From Isoetes taiwanensis (Eukaryota > Streptophyta > Lycopodiopsida > Isoetales > Isoetaceae): a DNA stretch of 64,000 bases. Every line of letters begins with the position of its first letter. Within the stretch, counting starts at the first letter, position 1. The position numbers were made by a program, and so were the translations under genes. The notes beneath the pieces were generated by a model. That model had not been told where the DNA came from and searched no databases. It saw nothing but the letters and a program-made list of their open reading frames with translations. The stretch covers positions 18,682,583 to 18,746,582 of the forward strand of contig JAJEKV010000018.1 of the NCBI GenBank assembly GCA_021234155.1, read 5' to 3'. Below are positions 47,313-58,762 of this stretch, piece after piece.

Positions 47313-48942
47313 TGAACAACAAATAATAAGAAAATCATCTTTCATGTTGGAACCATGCATGTGGAGAGCTTACATCAAGAGCTATAACCAAAATTGCTTT
47401 CGAATGAATCCTATAACATCCAATCTTTTTTTGAAAGCCACATAAATATATGCCTTACATTGCGACAATGACGGTCACACATTTATACGATGAGAATCAA
47501 GGCTTCTCCAATTATGTGCGGCAATGTTACACAGCGTCTGAAACCCCTAGTAGTACATATGCTTAGAAACACACATACCCTACATATACCTGGGGTTGTT
47601 ATTTCACACGTTTACTAGTCTATTGACTTAAAATGTTTTTGAAGTGGGGTGTCCGCTTTTTTCTGGCAGCCCGTAACATCAGTGAACATGCATTTTTCGG
47701 CGAAGAACAAACTTTTGGCTAAAATCACTTGTCACAAATTAATCATCCTTATTCTCGAAACCAAATTCGTCCATTATGTTATTCAAGTGTTTGATGAAGA
47801 TAGGCTTGCTTGTTGGATTTAGGATTAGTGAACTTCACACATTTATGTTGATCCCGAAAGGTCAACCGATGTCTACCCATTTTTCCCAATGCCTCCACAG
47901 TACCCTTGATATTCCGGAGTTTTATGGATGACCAAATACCAACTCGAAAAAACCTAAATGTCTCATCTAGCATGTCCTTCAAGTGCAGATAGATCCACTT
48001 GGAATTTGATTCACGGTGTGCGGGTAAAACCCGAATTTGGGAGCCACTTTTCGAAAAAATCTTACAAAGAACTCGGATTTAGGTCGAACACCTACAACAC
48101 TAGCAGAAAGGGGAAGGCGCAATATCAAACATGGTATCCAGTCAGTAAGATATGATAAGTGGCACACCCTTATATCATACATTGCAACAACACAAACGCA
48201 CCAAGCGTGATTTATTTATGGCATTACAAGGCTTAACCAAATCGCGCTCGACATGATTTAGTTTGACAATGAAAGATAATTAAACCACGCTTGGCGCGAT
48301 TTAATTTGAGAACTGAAGATAACCTAAATCACGTCTGGCGCAATTTCATCTGCAAGGGTTCATCACGACAAGCGTGCTGCCATACCATTCATCTTCAGTT
48401 TTGGTGTTGTCTTCGACATCATTTTCCCCTTTGCCACCTTTAATCTCCCGGAGTCTCACCATTTGTTAGAATTGTTATTTTACGCTAGTCCATACTGCGT
48501 CCTTTACATTTGAAGCATTATTTTAGTGTTGATTTGGCAAACTGGAATCCCACTAGAGTAAACGGGTTAGCAATGACCCTTTCTCTACAGTTGCTTTATG
48601 AATTAGATCCTTGTTTATACGTGAATCTGTTATAGGTGTATGGTTGCACTACGCGTACATAAGGCAAAGATATCCCCATGTTACGCATTATCACATTATT
48701 TTGGTACATCCGGTTTAGCGGCAATTGCTCACTACTTTCCTTATCGGTGGCATTACTAGTTTCCTCACGGAGACCGCGTCCATTTTTTTTTTAGTTGGAC
48801 AAGTCCGAGGAAGCTTTTGATTGCTAAAGATTTGAGGTTTCCATAAGGGCCTCTATGAGATTTAGCAAGTACATGCGGGAGGGATGGTTCAAAAAGTCTT
48901 TGCACGCTTTCATCACTCACAAAAAATGACATCTTCTAACAC
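47313..48942. other. Intergenic DNA containing a short array of palindrome-like units
   Basis: About 48199-48376 holds four or five degenerate units of about 45 bp centred on words such as 'cacgcttggcgcgattta' and 'aaatcgcgctcgacatga'. No gene recognised elsewhere. Confidence 0.45.
48199..48376. repeat. Degenerate array of CACGC-N3-GCGCG-type units
   Basis: Units at about 48199-48213, 48239-48260, 48285-48302, 48326-48346 and 48363-48376. Each is a short near-palindrome around 'cacgct.ggcgcgattt', spaced about 38-46 bp apart. Related single palindromes occur at 6027, 6741 and 6767. Confidence 0.65.
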
Positions 48943-48947
48943 CCATT

Positions 48948-49437
48948 TATTTAGAATCGAGGCTTGGGAGTTTGAACCCAAGTATGCCGAACTCTGTCTC
49001 CTTCAAACCCACCCGGTACTTAGCGGTGTATGCACTGGCTCATATCACCATCATTGAATCTATACATATTTTCTTATCAGCACGGATATATCCACTTGTC
49101 AAATAAGTGCATGCCCTTCATATAGAAAAGTTTTCAACTTGCCTAAATAATAGGATGCCACTTGTTATCATAAGTTCGGTATGGTTGACTTTTTGACCCA
49201 TTTGACCCGGTCAACCCGGAAACCCTATATAAGTGACGGTATCCAGCGGCGTTTTACGTGAGAGTAACTAGCGATGCGGGTAGTACACGCCACTTTTCCC
49301 AACTTCTATGCTTTTTTTCTTACATTCCTTTGCCACTACTTCTCATGAATGCTTGTATGAATCCTCATTAGCCTAGGGAGGCAAGATGTAGTCACTAATC
49401 CTGTATTGCCGAATATCACATGACACATAATTTTAAC
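48948..49437 (-). repeat. copia-2 3' LTR, about 490 bp
   Basis: Shares 'ctctgtctccttcaaaccc', 'cctaaataataggatgccac', 'gtatgaatcctcattagcc' and 'catgacacataattttaac' with the right LTR. The outer end is altered (TATTTAG instead of TGTTAG), and the inner A after ttttaac is changed to G. Confidence 0.93.
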
Positions 49438-49450
49438 GTATTCCCCTTCG
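49438..49450 (-). promoter_or_regulatory. copia-2 polypurine tract
   Basis: The minus strand reads CGAAGGGGAATAC against the 3' LTR start. Confidence 0.75.
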
Positions 49451-49599
49451 TAATGATATTCCTTTGTTGTTGTCGCGATTATTACTTCTTAATTCAATCA
49501 CGGACAATGAGTAGGGAGCTTTTGTAAGTATATGCGCTTTCGTTGATCTTGTGAACTAACATAAGTTAAATGGACCTAATCCTTCTTTACCATATCGAT

Positions 49600-50230
49600 A
49601 AGAAATGAACCTCCCATATCAATATGTTTTTGATCTTTCTATGCGGGGTGGGTTTGTCGCTGTAATCACGGCTAGTATTGTCACAATAGAGAAGCTGTTG
49701 GTCTGTTTGTGGAAATCCAAATTCTTCCATGGAGTCTTCTTTCACCAAATTATTTCTTTAGTCAACAAGGCTGCGAGAGGAATTATGCTAAACCTGACGG
49801 ATAGTGCAATGCTTCCTTACTTTTTACATTTCCGGGGCAATTGGGCTCCACCTAATAGAACCATACCACGGAAGTAGATTTTAGTTTTGTCTAAATCCCC
49901 TCTCAATCTGACATCACAATAAGCTTGCAAGCTATGATTCTTAGCTTCACTAAATAGAATACCATAATGCATCATACCTTTTTAAATATTTTAAGATTCT
50001 TTCTTTTGTCTGATGACCTCTTCAGCTTTATTGGCCAATACCTGGCGAGAATATTAAGCCTTTACCAAATGCAATGTGTCGAGGTCTAGTCTGATTTACC
50101 ACATATGACAAGCACCAATCAAACTCACGTAGGGTATTTTCTCCATTTCTTTGCTTTCTTTTAGGTTTTGGGCTCATGTGCTGCTTGATTTTTATGACCG
50201 AGGGCACCATGGGTGTATGTGCCGCATTAC
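49600..50230 (-). pseudogene. copia-2 RNase H region remnant
   Basis: Begins at about 50100 with 'LSYVVNQTRPRHIAFGKG', the 'GsLmYam.cTRPDIafavg' landmark, followed by 'PGIGQ' ('NPG..HW.A' in family members). Downstream sequence to about 49600 is more degraded and only loosely like the 'DwAgd..ttkStsGy.f' region. Confidence 0.7.
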
Positions 50231-50239
50231 AATTTCCAT

Positions 50240-50935
50240 ATAAAATCTCTTTAACATATTTGAATATGCCCCTTGGTGACTCGAGCTAGTATCAGTTGAC
50301 TTCTATTCCACGTATACACATCAATTCGAAATCTTTTTGAGTTCTCGAGGTCACTCATTTGAAATCTCTTTTTTCAAAATATCTTTTGCAATGGTTTAGT
50401 ACTTTGCTTCCGTGCTTCACCATAATGTTGTCATCAACATACAAAGCAATAATGCACCGATCTCATTTCCCATTTTAGAATACATGAAATATTTCCCATC
50501 ATAATTGAGCTTTTCAAAACCTTGTTCCAACAAATATCCATCCATACACTTATACCATTCCATGGGAGGTGCTTAAGGCCATACAACGCTCTGGCCAACA
50601 CCTCCCACACTTTACCTTTTTCTTCTTACAAATCCAGTCTTGAGGTTTGGATATATTTCCTCTTCAATTTAGCATTGGAAATCGCTGTGCCCACATCCAT
50701 ATGGTGTATTTCATATAATCCCGCAGGCATTTGCAATAGCCAATAGCATTCTTAATTTGTTTATCTTCAGCAATGGTGAGGAAAATGTTTCATCAAAATC
50801 TTCCCCTTTTTTTACGTATTGTGAACCCATGTGAGCAACCGGTCTGACTTTGAATTTTTGTTCTTTTTTAATAACACGGTTTTTCACTCGATATATCCAT
50901 TTACTTCCAACTATATTCTTATTCAATGGCATATC
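50240..50935 (-). pseudogene. copia-2 reverse transcriptase remnant
   Basis: The 73-codon frame at 50711-50932 reads 'MPLNKNIVGSKWIYRVKNRVI...KFKVRPVAHMGSQ...EDFDETFSSP...LRMLLAIANA'. This is the copia RT opening ('lP.gkkiigcKWVyriK...ieRyKARLVAkGf.Q..g.DydETFaPV..'). Downstream frames give 'RALYGLKHLPWN' ('+alYGLKQaPraW') and 'LLYVDD' near 50405-50440, so the catalytic Asp pair survives. The protein copies element RNA into cDNA. Confidence 0.92.
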
Positions 50936-51539
50936 TACTGCAATTTATAAGTGTTTGTTCTCTTAAAAGCACTCATTTCTTCTTCCATGGCACTTAGCGG
51001 AGTTTTCCATGAGAATCATGCTTTGCTTCATCATAATTACGAGAATTATTTTTATCATTTTCCTAATATCAAATGTCAAAATCTTGCAGCAGTAATTTCT
51101 CACACCAGCGGGGCACGAGTCTTTTGCTTCTTCGATTTCATTTCTCCCATGTGATTCTAAAAACATGTTTAGCTTTCTCTGCCAAATCACGAGCTTGAGT
51201 TAAGTCTTGGCTTTCTCTTGGGTTTAATACCATGATCAACTTCTAACTCTTGAAGTTCAATTACCAAGTTTCATTTCGGACTCAGCAACTTCCTGCAGAT
51301 TAATTGACTCATTTAGCCGAGAATCACTTAAATCTACTGTTCAAGCACCGAGTTTTATCTTCTTCTTTATTTATTTCTTATTTGTATTTGCGAGAATAAC
51401 ATCTTTCCTTTTATTGTCACATGGAGTTTACGAGTTTTACCATGGGAATCCTTCTATAAAACTCATTCTCATTAAAATAACATCCATACTAACTATGATT
51501 TTTCTCCTTAGCATTCGAATGCTTTTGAGCTTGAATCAT

Positions 51540-52180
51540 ATCCACCACAAGATATGTTATATAATACTTCCTATCATCCAATTTCTTTTCTTAATTCTTG
51601 AGGAACATAGACAAAACATAAACATCCATATGCTTTTAAATGTCATAAGAAGGAAGCTTACCGGACCAAAGAAACATTTAAAGGGAATGGCACCTTTTAT
51701 GCTTGTAAGAGGTAACAAATTTTGAATATAAAATTGCTGCCTTCCTGACTTCATCCCACGAGAAAATTTGGTAGGCGAGTATTTTAGCATGGATCTCCGC
51801 ATCCCCAGTAGGTCTGTTCTTTCTTCGACTACTCATTTTGTTGTGATGAGTATCTAAAAGTTAATTGCCTCTTGATTCCCTCTGTACCAAAAAACTTAAA
51901 TTCATCAGATATATACCTCACCGCACAATGCGATCTTATACACTTAATTTTCCTTCGGTCTCTAGCTCGATTTGTGATAGAAATAATTTCAAAGACTCAC
52001 TTGCTTGATCTTTTGTTTTCAAAATATAACTTTTTGTCCTTCTACTAAAATAGATACATGAAGGTCTTGAAATACTTATGTCTCTTAAATTGCTAACATT
52101 TTATAGGACCACATAGATCAGGTGTGTGTACCAAATCCAAAATACCCTTTTGCTCTTTTATTTTGACCTTTTGAATGGTA
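51540..52180 (-). pseudogene. copia-2 integrase remnant
   Basis: Reads 'LVHTPDLCGPI' (the 'lvHtDlcGPm' landmark), 'YFKTFMYLF', 'RSHCAVRYISDEFKFFGTEGIKRQLTFRYSSQQNE' and 'PFKCFFG...'. This is the order of the catalytic core ('LRsDnGgEYiS.eF..fc.e.GI.rqlT.pytPQQNGvaER'). The second catalytic Asp and the E are recognisable by position, though RSDNGGEY has become RSHCAVRY. It would insert the cDNA if intact. Confidence 0.88.
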
Positions 52181-52779
52181 ATCTTGGTTTGTTTTCCAAG
52201 GTAGCTTGACCACCACATAAAAGTTTTCCCTTCTTCTTCTACTTTTCGCAGATATTATACCCTTGTTTTAGGCTTCAATTCTTTGCGAGAATTCACATGA
52301 CATAACTGTTATGCCAAGTTTTATATGGATATTCTACAGTTAACTTCATGAAGATGATCAATATTAAAACCAAACAAGTTTCCAACTCTTTTGCCAATGA
52401 ACTTTAATTCATCATTGAAATACTTTTACATTGGATTTGTTCAAATAAAACTTTGTATCCCATATCCCTTAAGCTGACACCTGAGATGTAAAGGATTTTT
52501 ACAAGACTAGGTACACCGCAAAGAAACCTCTTTCGGCCTGCCGCCAGTTTTCCGTTAAGGAATAAAACAAAGCTCAAAACTCGATCTTCTATTTTTTTTC
52601 GGGCCTCCATCCACCAATTTGAGAACATGACCTTCTTTCTTTTTCCACATTTTTTTAACATGTGCATATCACACATCACACACTTTTCTCTTGCTCACGG
52701 ATCTATAACACAAACTTGTTATTATTTCTTCTTGGACATATACAGAAACATTCTGAGTTAAGCTTTTCTTACCTCCAAG

Positions 52780-53600
52780 GTGTCATCTTCTATCTCTCCT
52801 TCCTGCTTTCTATTGCTTCTCCATTATATTGACACTTGCACCACCCACGAAACTTGTCACCCGCCTCTTCCCCTCTGTAACCTCGCGAGATCTACCACGC
52901 GACCTCTTCCTCTTTTTAGGACTTGGCTGATTGAAAGAGAAATGGCCCTTGCCCTCACAATTAAAACACTTTCAATTCTTTTTCAAGCTTTATTTACTTG
53001 GACATTCATTCTTCAAATGACCATCGCGATTACATAAATAGCAAGGCCCTACTTTTCTTGTGAAATTTTTTTAAAACCAACCTTCTTAGCCTTACGATTA
53101 ATGCAATACCTCTATGATTATTCGACTCATCTTGTGCAACATTAGATTGCTCAAATTGATCGCGTATTGGCCGATAGCATGTTCCTTAAAGTAGCTACAT
53201 TCAGGAGCAAAAGGTGCTAAATGACTATTATGAGAAGCTGACCTTACTAAAGCCAAAAGTCGTCTTTGCTCACTCGGAATATTTCCGGCACCTTCAAGAT
53301 CGCAATAATAGAGTCAAACCTTTCTAAAACATTAGTTAGGTTATCTTTTTAGACAAGCTTCATCTTCCTTAACTCCTTTTCCAACATATCATCTGGCAGG
53401 AACTCTTTTTTGTTCATAATGTTTTGTCGGATAGTCCACGAGAAATCTTTAGGCTTCATGTACCTCGAGAGTTTTAGCTTTAAAGGCGTTCTACCTTGCA
53501 CATAATTATGGCTTGAGCACCCATAATTTTAGGCTGCGCGTCTCCTTCCCCGAGCTAGCCAGTTCCTCTACTGCAGACACTCTTTGCACCACGCCCGGTG
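52780..53600 (-). pseudogene. copia-2 gag remnant with two CCHC knuckles
   Basis: The helical part reads 'EFLPDDMLEKELRKMKL...NVLERFDSIIAILKVPE' (about 53270-53405). Then at about 52925-53045 come 'CYLCNRDGHLKNECPSK' (a perfect CX2CX4HX4C) and 'CFNCEGKGHFSFNQPS' (the same spacing, with the last Cys lost). A basic RKRSRGRSR tail follows. Two knuckles are less usual than one for plant copia gag. It is broken by frame shifts. Confidence 0.87.
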
Positions 53601-53813
53601 CGCGCTAGGCTAGCGGTAGAGCTTGAATCCCACGAACTAGTTGCTCCACCGCACTTGCGAGGCTACCATCAATCGAGATACCATAACTTTTCAAACTCGA
53701 GCACACTCCTAATACTTTCCTTCAGTTGGAAACCCTCAGCCATACAAAACTTCAATTTGTATTTACGGCAAATTTGCACCAAATTTTGGATTGTCATGAT
53801 TACTAGATCTTAT

Positions 53814-53825
53814 AGCTCGATACGA
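53814..53825 (-). promoter_or_regulatory. copia-2 primer-binding site (tRNA-iMet), damaged
   Basis: The minus strand reads TCGTATCGAGCT against the 5' LTR. Expected is TGGTATCAGAGC; again the change falls on the CAG (and the leading TGG). Confidence 0.75.
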
Positions 53826-54329
53826 TGTTAGGAGAATGAGCTTGGGGTTTTGAACCATTATGCCAAGACTCTGTCTCCTTCAAACCCTGTTTGCATACAC
53901 GCACACATGTCACTTTTCACGGCTCACTTATCACCATCATTCATCTATATATTTTTCTTATCAACTGGATATATACACTTGTCAAATCGTGCATGCCAGC
54001 CATATAGAAAGAGAAGTTTTCCAACTTGCCTAAATAATAGGATGCCACATTTGTCCTTAGAAGTTCGGATATGGGTGTGCGGCCCATTTGACCCGATCCA
54101 ACCCAAAACCACAGGAGTATGGCGAGGCGGGGGTATCAAGCGCATTTACGGCGGTAACAGCGTGGGTAGTACACTGCCGCCACTTTTCAACTTCTATGCT
54201 TTTTTCTTACATTCGCGCCGCGCTTCTCATGAATACTTGTATGAATCCTCATTAGCCTAGGGGAGCCAAGATGTAGGTACTAATCCCCTTATGTGCTTTC
54301 GAGATATCACATGACACATAATTTTAACA
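53826..54329 (-). repeat. copia-2 5' LTR, 504 bp
   Basis: On the plus strand it runs TGTTAGG...TTTTAACA, partner of 48948-49437. Confidence 0.93.
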
Positions 54330-54334
54330 CCATT

Positions 54335-57300
54335 AGAGTTTCTCGGTGATATAGCCTCCAACATGAAGCTCCAAGCACGTTACGTCAATTGGGCAAAAGC
54401 CTCACGGCGGAGTGAAAGCGACCATAGATGGGGAAACCATTTTTATTAAAGGACCCTTCTCCTTAGTTAGTAGCTTCGTGCCAGTCTCACCACTTGGGAG
54501 AGGTTTCCCATCCTCATCTTTGTTGACTCATTTCACTTGATCCGGGATCGATCCGTATGAAAAGAATATTGTTGTTAAGTGCGGATCACATCTAGAAAAT
54601 ACTTCCATGCCTTTGCTATTGTCTCCCTTGGACTTGAGTATTATCATATTCCTCGTCGTACGGCATATTAGATATCATAATAGAAGATCACATGTACCAT
54701 CTTAACGTCTTTGGTAGCTCGATTATCCTTTAACATCATATATCGGGGCATCCCTCCTAATAACTTTCATGCACTCCTAGATCCTTGAATATATACTTTA
54801 ATAACGGGGACTTTTGTATTTTTATACGTTTTTCTATGGTTATATGATTTGATGATGGTATTTGATGAGACATACTAATCGGTCTGACTAGAGTCGCATA
54901 CTATCAAGTTAATTTTAGTGGCATTTTTCAATGGATTTACAACCATAATTTCATTAAATATCACGAAATCGAACATGTAAGCATCGAACAAAGGTTGTTT
55001 TAGGGTTATTGGCCCCAGGAGTTTTGGAGGTTTTTGCTTCTACATATGCGTTTGGTCTTGGTGGGGCAAGGACTTGGGCGGCCCGCGAAAGCATGATCCG
55101 GCGGCATCCTTTGGGGCCTTGGTGAGGCAATGGCTTGGAGCGATCTCAAAAAGCGAGGATCCGGCTGACATCCTTTCAAGTCTTGGTGAGGGCAAGGGGC
55201 TTGGGAGGCGACCATGAAACAAGATCCAGGCGGCATCAAGGTTTGTCTTATGAAATCCCTTTCCTTCAACTAAGAAAGCCTATTTCCTTACCTTTGTTGC
55301 GCCGCGAAAACTAGATCAGCGGCTTCAAGGCATGTTGCTCCTCGAAAGCAAGTCTATTTCTTATAGAGGCTGATTACAAAGACCTTGAGCGAGGGCAGTC
55401 TATTATTTTTCTCACGGTAACAAGGCGCTCTTAGCAAGGTACCCGCGACTGGATGTAGCAGATTATTTGGCCCGTTGAATCCATATTTGGTTCAATTTGT
55501 ATAGCTATAGAAGGGTTGTTTCCGCACTATCCTTTCTACTAATAGTTTAATGTGCTTCTTTATCGACCCTCTGATCGTGTAGAGAAGGCCAGAATCTTTG
55601 GAGGGAAATAATTACATCTCTTGCGGGGGCCATGGAAAAGAGCGGGATGCGACATAGTTTGGTTATTGAATGCTTGGTTTTGTACAACGGTTTCTTTGTA
55701 TGAGCAGTGGCTTTTGCTAGAAGGATCTTTCGCGGCGTGCTATTACCTCTTAAAACCTTTTGTTGCATTCACGGCGTGGGTGTTTTTTGATTTGATTCAC
55801 AATTTGGTTCAAGGTTGAAGTAAATTTATGGGTTCTATTCTTGGCTGACCAGCTTCAGTCGCGTCTCCATTGTTATACAAGATGATGATGCACAAAATTG
55901 GATACAAGAAAAGAAGCTAAGAAGCCATCGCTTTTTAAATTGGTAGCATACCCTCTCTATCGTTCCCCATCCTTTTTAAGGCACATTATTACAAATTCTT
56001 ATTTTGCAAGCCATTTGGAAGTTTTGTATTCAAAACCTCATTTCAACAAAGAGGAAAAGTAACCAAGGAAAGAGCTGCGGATAATTGCCATGAATCCTAG
56101 AGTTCGCGGTTGCTACATAACTTATTGTCTCCATTGCTTCCTAATTCCAACATATATACATGCTCAGCTATGGCAAAAGCACAGGCAAGATTGGCTTCAA
56201 TCGCGATTGCACCAAGGCAAAAAGCCTATTTGTCTGTTGGCACCGGAAACTAGGCATTGCAAACCACGTTTTAGAGGGAAATAGGGGAAGTATTAACAAT
56301 TATGTAACCATATCTGAATGTTTCACCCTTGCAAGAAAAGGACATATGCTAAAGGTTTTATTTAGGAACATTTGCATTCCCTACAAAGCATCCTCTATAA
56401 TTATGCTTTGGCTGTTGTTTTGGGATATTATGCATTTTTTATTGAGAGCTCTTCAAACATTGGCCACATTTTCTATGTTTTATACACTTGATGTGTTCTA
56501 GCATAAGCATGCTACATGAGATTGCTTCTATTTAATTGGTAGTGCATTTTGATCCTAATTCAGGAGTTATATGCTCCAATGCCTCTTATGATTGCTTTTT
56601 CCTAGCAACTCTATACAAGGACAAATCCCTCTGAGAGCTAGATAATTCACGCTTGCTTTCTTGGTGAGGTGCTTTGGGGATACAACTATACTTGGGAAAT
56701 GGCTACTTGTGGGTGATTCCGTCTCTTATTCATATTAATTTTATAACTATGGAATCTTTTGAGATATATTGGTAGTGGGGGTGTTATTAGCTAAGTTCCG
56801 ATACCTAAGAAGGTTTGTTAACGATAATTAAACACAGCCAGCATCCAACAATTATAGATTAAAATCCCCTATACCCCTTTGGTTTGGGTTACATCTCTAC
56901 AAAGGGGTGTTAGTAGGCAGCGAAACCTAAAACTTACAATACATGTAAAATTAACACCATTAAGTGCATTCCCTCAAACCTTATAATTATTTTACAAACC
57001 TCAATATATGAGTATACAAAACTTGTCTTGGTATACCCACAAGCGAGGGATAATGTGCGGTTCGGATCGAGGAATAAAGGGCCGTATACCCATCAAGCGA
57101 TTCACCGATTGCCGAGGGGTAATCCTCTGTGAATATGCACCCAAACCAAAGAGGGTTTGAGGGGGATTTTTAATTTATAATTGTGGATATAATGGTTTCG
57201 TTAATTAATGTTAATAGTAGTTATTTGTTGGTTGTTGTATTATAGCGGATAATTACCGTATAGATGTGAGTCACCTAAAAGGACATCACGATAACAATAT

Positions 57301-57659
57301 TGTTAAAGGACCTCTGGAGTTGTCAATCCTATACAAGCTGGTAAAAGATGCTATGAAGTCCTTCTGGTTCATTCTTGTAGTATGAAGTTGGTTTCTTTTG
57401 AGATGTTGAGTGTTACTTCCTCCCCAACCTAAATAAATAGGGGTTTCCGCGGCTCTTTCAGGTTGAATCCAGTTCCTATTGTCTCCTGAGCACAAATGCA
57501 AAAAAGAGGATGTGCAAAAAGGCGGCTTACGTGGTAGGTAGGCAATATAACATCTTGAAGGTAGGCTGCGGCCGGACTCATAAAAGCGGGGGTCCTTATT
57601 GCATGGAGACATGATATAAGCGGTCTCATTCACTCATCTTGTGATTAGTCAGCTAGATC
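54335..57659. other. Intergenic DNA with a 60-70-bp triplicate; no gene recognised
   Basis: Three degenerate copies of a 60-70-bp unit lie at 55058-55250. Around 56790-56840 a plus-strand segment (GVIS*VPIPKK) faintly resembles the 'g.i.lIPKk' motif of L1-type RT, but it is too short to call. Nothing else is recognised. Confidence 0.4.
55058..55250. repeat. Tandem array, three copies of a 60-70-bp unit
   Basis: Units share 'cttggtgrggcaa', 'cttgg', 'gatcc.g(c/g)' and 'gcatc'. On the minus strand they translate as a repeated Pro-rich 'MPP..F...PSP.P..(T)' peptide, probably fortuitous. Confidence 0.8.
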
Positions 57660-58082
57660 ATTATCAAGTCAGTTTTGATAAGGGACAAAATTAGGGGACT
57701 AGTGAATGTGTATCGCACAATGGGCCTCCACTCGAGAGAGAGTGCACGCAAGACTTATTTTGGGGTCAGCTTCGGTTGGTAGGAAACCATTTGCATGGTT
57801 GTTGGTGGGTGACTTCAATATGGTGGAGTGGGAAGTTGATCGGTCGTGAGAGGATCGAGAGAAATCATCGAGCTTTGAGGCGAACAATGCGCCGATGCAT
57901 GGTACGTGGTTTGGTAGAGGTAGATGGCGATGGGAACCTTCACTTGATGCAATGGGTTTAGATGGTATATGCACATTATGTGGCCGAATATTATAATGCA
58001 TTGGCTGACTACATATTTACATAATTTCTCTCTCGCCAAAACATGTAGCTGACTCTATTCCGGATCACAATCCAGCGATTAT
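57660..58082 (+). mobile_element. L1-like endonuclease fragment
   Basis: 'WLLVGDFNMVEWEVDRS' (GDFN at 57809-57820) matches the 'pWllaGDFN.il...dr' core of plant L1 endonucleases, and 'ADSIPDHNPAI' (about 58047-58079) matches the terminal 'sDH.Pi'. The intervening region is the right length but degraded, with stops. RT is not seen downstream; the sequence passes directly into a CpG-rich block. A distinct LINE type from LINE-1 to LINE-4. Confidence 0.6.
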
Positions 58083-58109
58083 TTCTCTTGTTCTCGGGCT
58101 TGCAACAGA

Positions 58110-58560
58110 AAGGGTCGATTTAGCGGCGTCTATGGCGACGTCTAGCGACGTCACGGCGGTCAGCGAACTGTCGTTAACGATATACGTCGCATGCGGCGTC
58201 GCGTCGCTATCGAAGCGTTAGCGTGCGGGAGAAGCGTCAACAGACGTCGCATGCCGATGACCGCGTGAAATATACGTGGAATACCGTTGGAATATCTTAG
58301 TGGAACATCAACAAAATCAACGTCTGTCGCTCCGCGTGTGTCGCATTATCGCGGCGGTGACCGCGTCGGAATAAATTTCACGTGGAATATACCGTGGAAT
58401 ATGCGTCAGCGTAAAAGCCGATGTATCGTCGCATCTTGACGTGACCACGTCAAAGGAGATATACGCGTTCGGAAAATTCAAAATCCGGCATTATAGAAAA
58501 GCCCGCGTGGCAAAAAAAGCCCGCGTGGATCACGTCGCATCTGCGGCGATGTGGGGAAAA
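58110..58560. repeat. CpG-dense block rich in GACGTC and GTGGAATA words
   Basis: CpG is very frequent in a region otherwise poor in it. GACGTC occurs near 58132, 58147 and 58243, and tcgcat/gtcgcat several times. A degenerate unit of about 100 bp containing 'gtgaccgcgt', 'cgtggaata' and 'ccg(t)tggaatat' appears near 58256 and again near 58355. A 77-codon plus frame at 58441-58674 starts here but has no known motif. Confidence 0.75.
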
Positions 58561-58639
58561 ATCAAAAGTAAAATCCTTATTTATGCGCCAAAGAATATGT
58601 TTTATATAAAAAGAAAATCGCCAAAGCCTTTAGAAAATA

Positions 58640-58762
58640 ATCCACAAAAGTGTTTTTTATATTCATATTTTTAAATAGTCACAAAATTATTTTTATATTT
58701 ATATTTTTTAAATAATCCTAAAAGTGGAGTGTATTTATATTTTTTAAATAATCACAAAAGAC
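58640..58762 (+). repeat. AT-rich tandem repeat, about 2.5 copies of a 45-bp unit
   Basis: Units contain 'tttatattttttaaataatc' followed by 'acaaaag' or a variant. It follows the CpG-rich block immediately. Confidence 0.8.

Larger units (their letters stand above)
48948..54329 (-). mobile_element. copia-2: complete Ty1/copia retrotransposon
   Basis: LTRs at 48948-49437 and 53826-54329 enclose gag with two zinc knuckles, integrase, RT and RNase H in copia order on the minus strand. The target duplication CCATT is exact (48943-48947 and 54330-54334). A damaged tRNA-iMet PBS and a GAAGGGGAA-type polypurine tract abut the LTRs. Stops and indels disrupt all domains. The family differs from copia-1 in LTR sequence and in its double zinc knuckle. 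Confidence 0.95.

Noticed and set aside
55058-55250. Proline-rich repeat protein on the minus strand
   Set aside because: Short frames only; the peptide repeat follows from a DNA tandem repeat with indels that shift the frame.
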